This document shows positions 5,507 through 5,579 of a stretch of DNA of 5,579 nucleotides, piece after piece. The position numbers were made by a program, and so were the translations under genes. Source of the stretch: Spirochaetaceae bacterium. GTDB lineage: Bacteria > Spirochaetota > Spirochaetia > Treponematales > Breznakiellaceae. Below the pieces are notes generated by a model. That model saw only the letters and a list, made by a program, of their open reading frames with translations, had not been told where the DNA came from and made no database searches. The stretch spans positions 1 to 5,579 of the forward strand of contig JAITHF010000252.1 in NCBI GenBank assembly GCA_031280115.1, given 5' to 3'. Numbering within the stretch: the stretch's first letter is position 1; every line of letters starts with the position of its first letter.

Positions 5507-5579
5507 ATGGGATGTTGTGAGAACGGGCATTGTGAAATACCCAAAAAGGACTTGGGGTTTGAGAAGGCGCTTGTGTTTC
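5507..5579 (+). CDS. Small cysteine-containing phage protein, cut by the window end
   Basis: AAGGAG (5494-5499), seven bases, then ATG 5507 starts MGCCENGHCEIPKKDLGFEK and continues ALVF to the window edge, with no stop or frame change in the 24 visible codons. An in-frame ATG at 5489 is possible but lies upstream of the ribosome site, so 5507 is preferred. The CC...HC cluster at residues 3-9 could bind metal or be a lipid/thiol attachment site. The hydrophobic turn beginning at ALVF may be the start of a membrane segment. It starts 17 bases after the holin-like gene, so probably in the same operon. No family recognised. Confidence 0.5.
   Translation, partial: MGCCENGHCEIPKKDLGFEKALVF

Noticed and set aside
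1..5579. CRISPR arrays, tRNA or rRNA genes, insertion sequences, attachment sites
   Set aside because: No regularly spaced repeats, cloverleaf-like segments, transposase motifs or terminal inverted repeats were recognised by eye on either strand.

Overview
The window is the late-gene end of a tailed prophage (contractile-tail, Mu/P2-like order) that has decayed almost throughout. I found no complete, uninterrupted gene of normal length. Protein families can be recognised only by joining short stretches across frameshifts, in-frame stops and deletions. Base composition is GC-rich on the left and visibly more AT-rich from about 4600 to 5130. The host cannot be named from sequence alone. The target-protein and reverse-transcriptase wording resembles what I recall from elements in gut spirochaetes (Treponema) and Firmicutes, but that is a weak inference.

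Layout, left to right on the + strand: unidentified GC-rich phage remnants (1-544); the C-terminal end of a probable tail-tube-like protein (545-739); a frameshifted small protein in the tail-assembly-chaperone position (813-1155), overlapped in the -1 frame by a second piece ending at 1320, with a canonical-pattern slippery heptamer CCCTTTC at the right phase; and a shortened tail tape-measure protein (1324-about 2105).

Next is the most interesting block, a dead diversity-generating-retroelement (DGR)-like cassette. A C-type-lectin-type variable target protein (about 2106-3116) ends in an AAC/AAT-rich variable-repeat-like segment. Two hairpins follow, then a reverse transcriptase pseudogene (3225-4095) from which the block that should carry the YxDD active site has been deleted. 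Directly after it lies the C-terminal part of a D12-class DNA adenine methylase (4113-4432).

Two tiny reverse-strand genes, 4780 down to about 4433, joined by a TAAGGAG stop/ribosome-site junction, converge on the methylase remnant. The right end returns to the + strand with a GHWVN-containing fragment (possibly a peptidase), a small holin-like membrane protein behind a perfect Shine-Dalgarno (5132-5489), and the first 24 codons of a small cysteine-containing protein cut by the window edge.

Together the genes would have built the tail (tube, chaperones, tape measure), diversified a receptor-binding tip protein by mutagenic retrohoming, and lysed the host. As it stands the element cannot make a functional tail or an active reverse transcriptase. 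An alternative reading, that many indels are assembly errors, cannot be excluded from one sequence, but the deletions and the loss of conserved residues argue for real decay.
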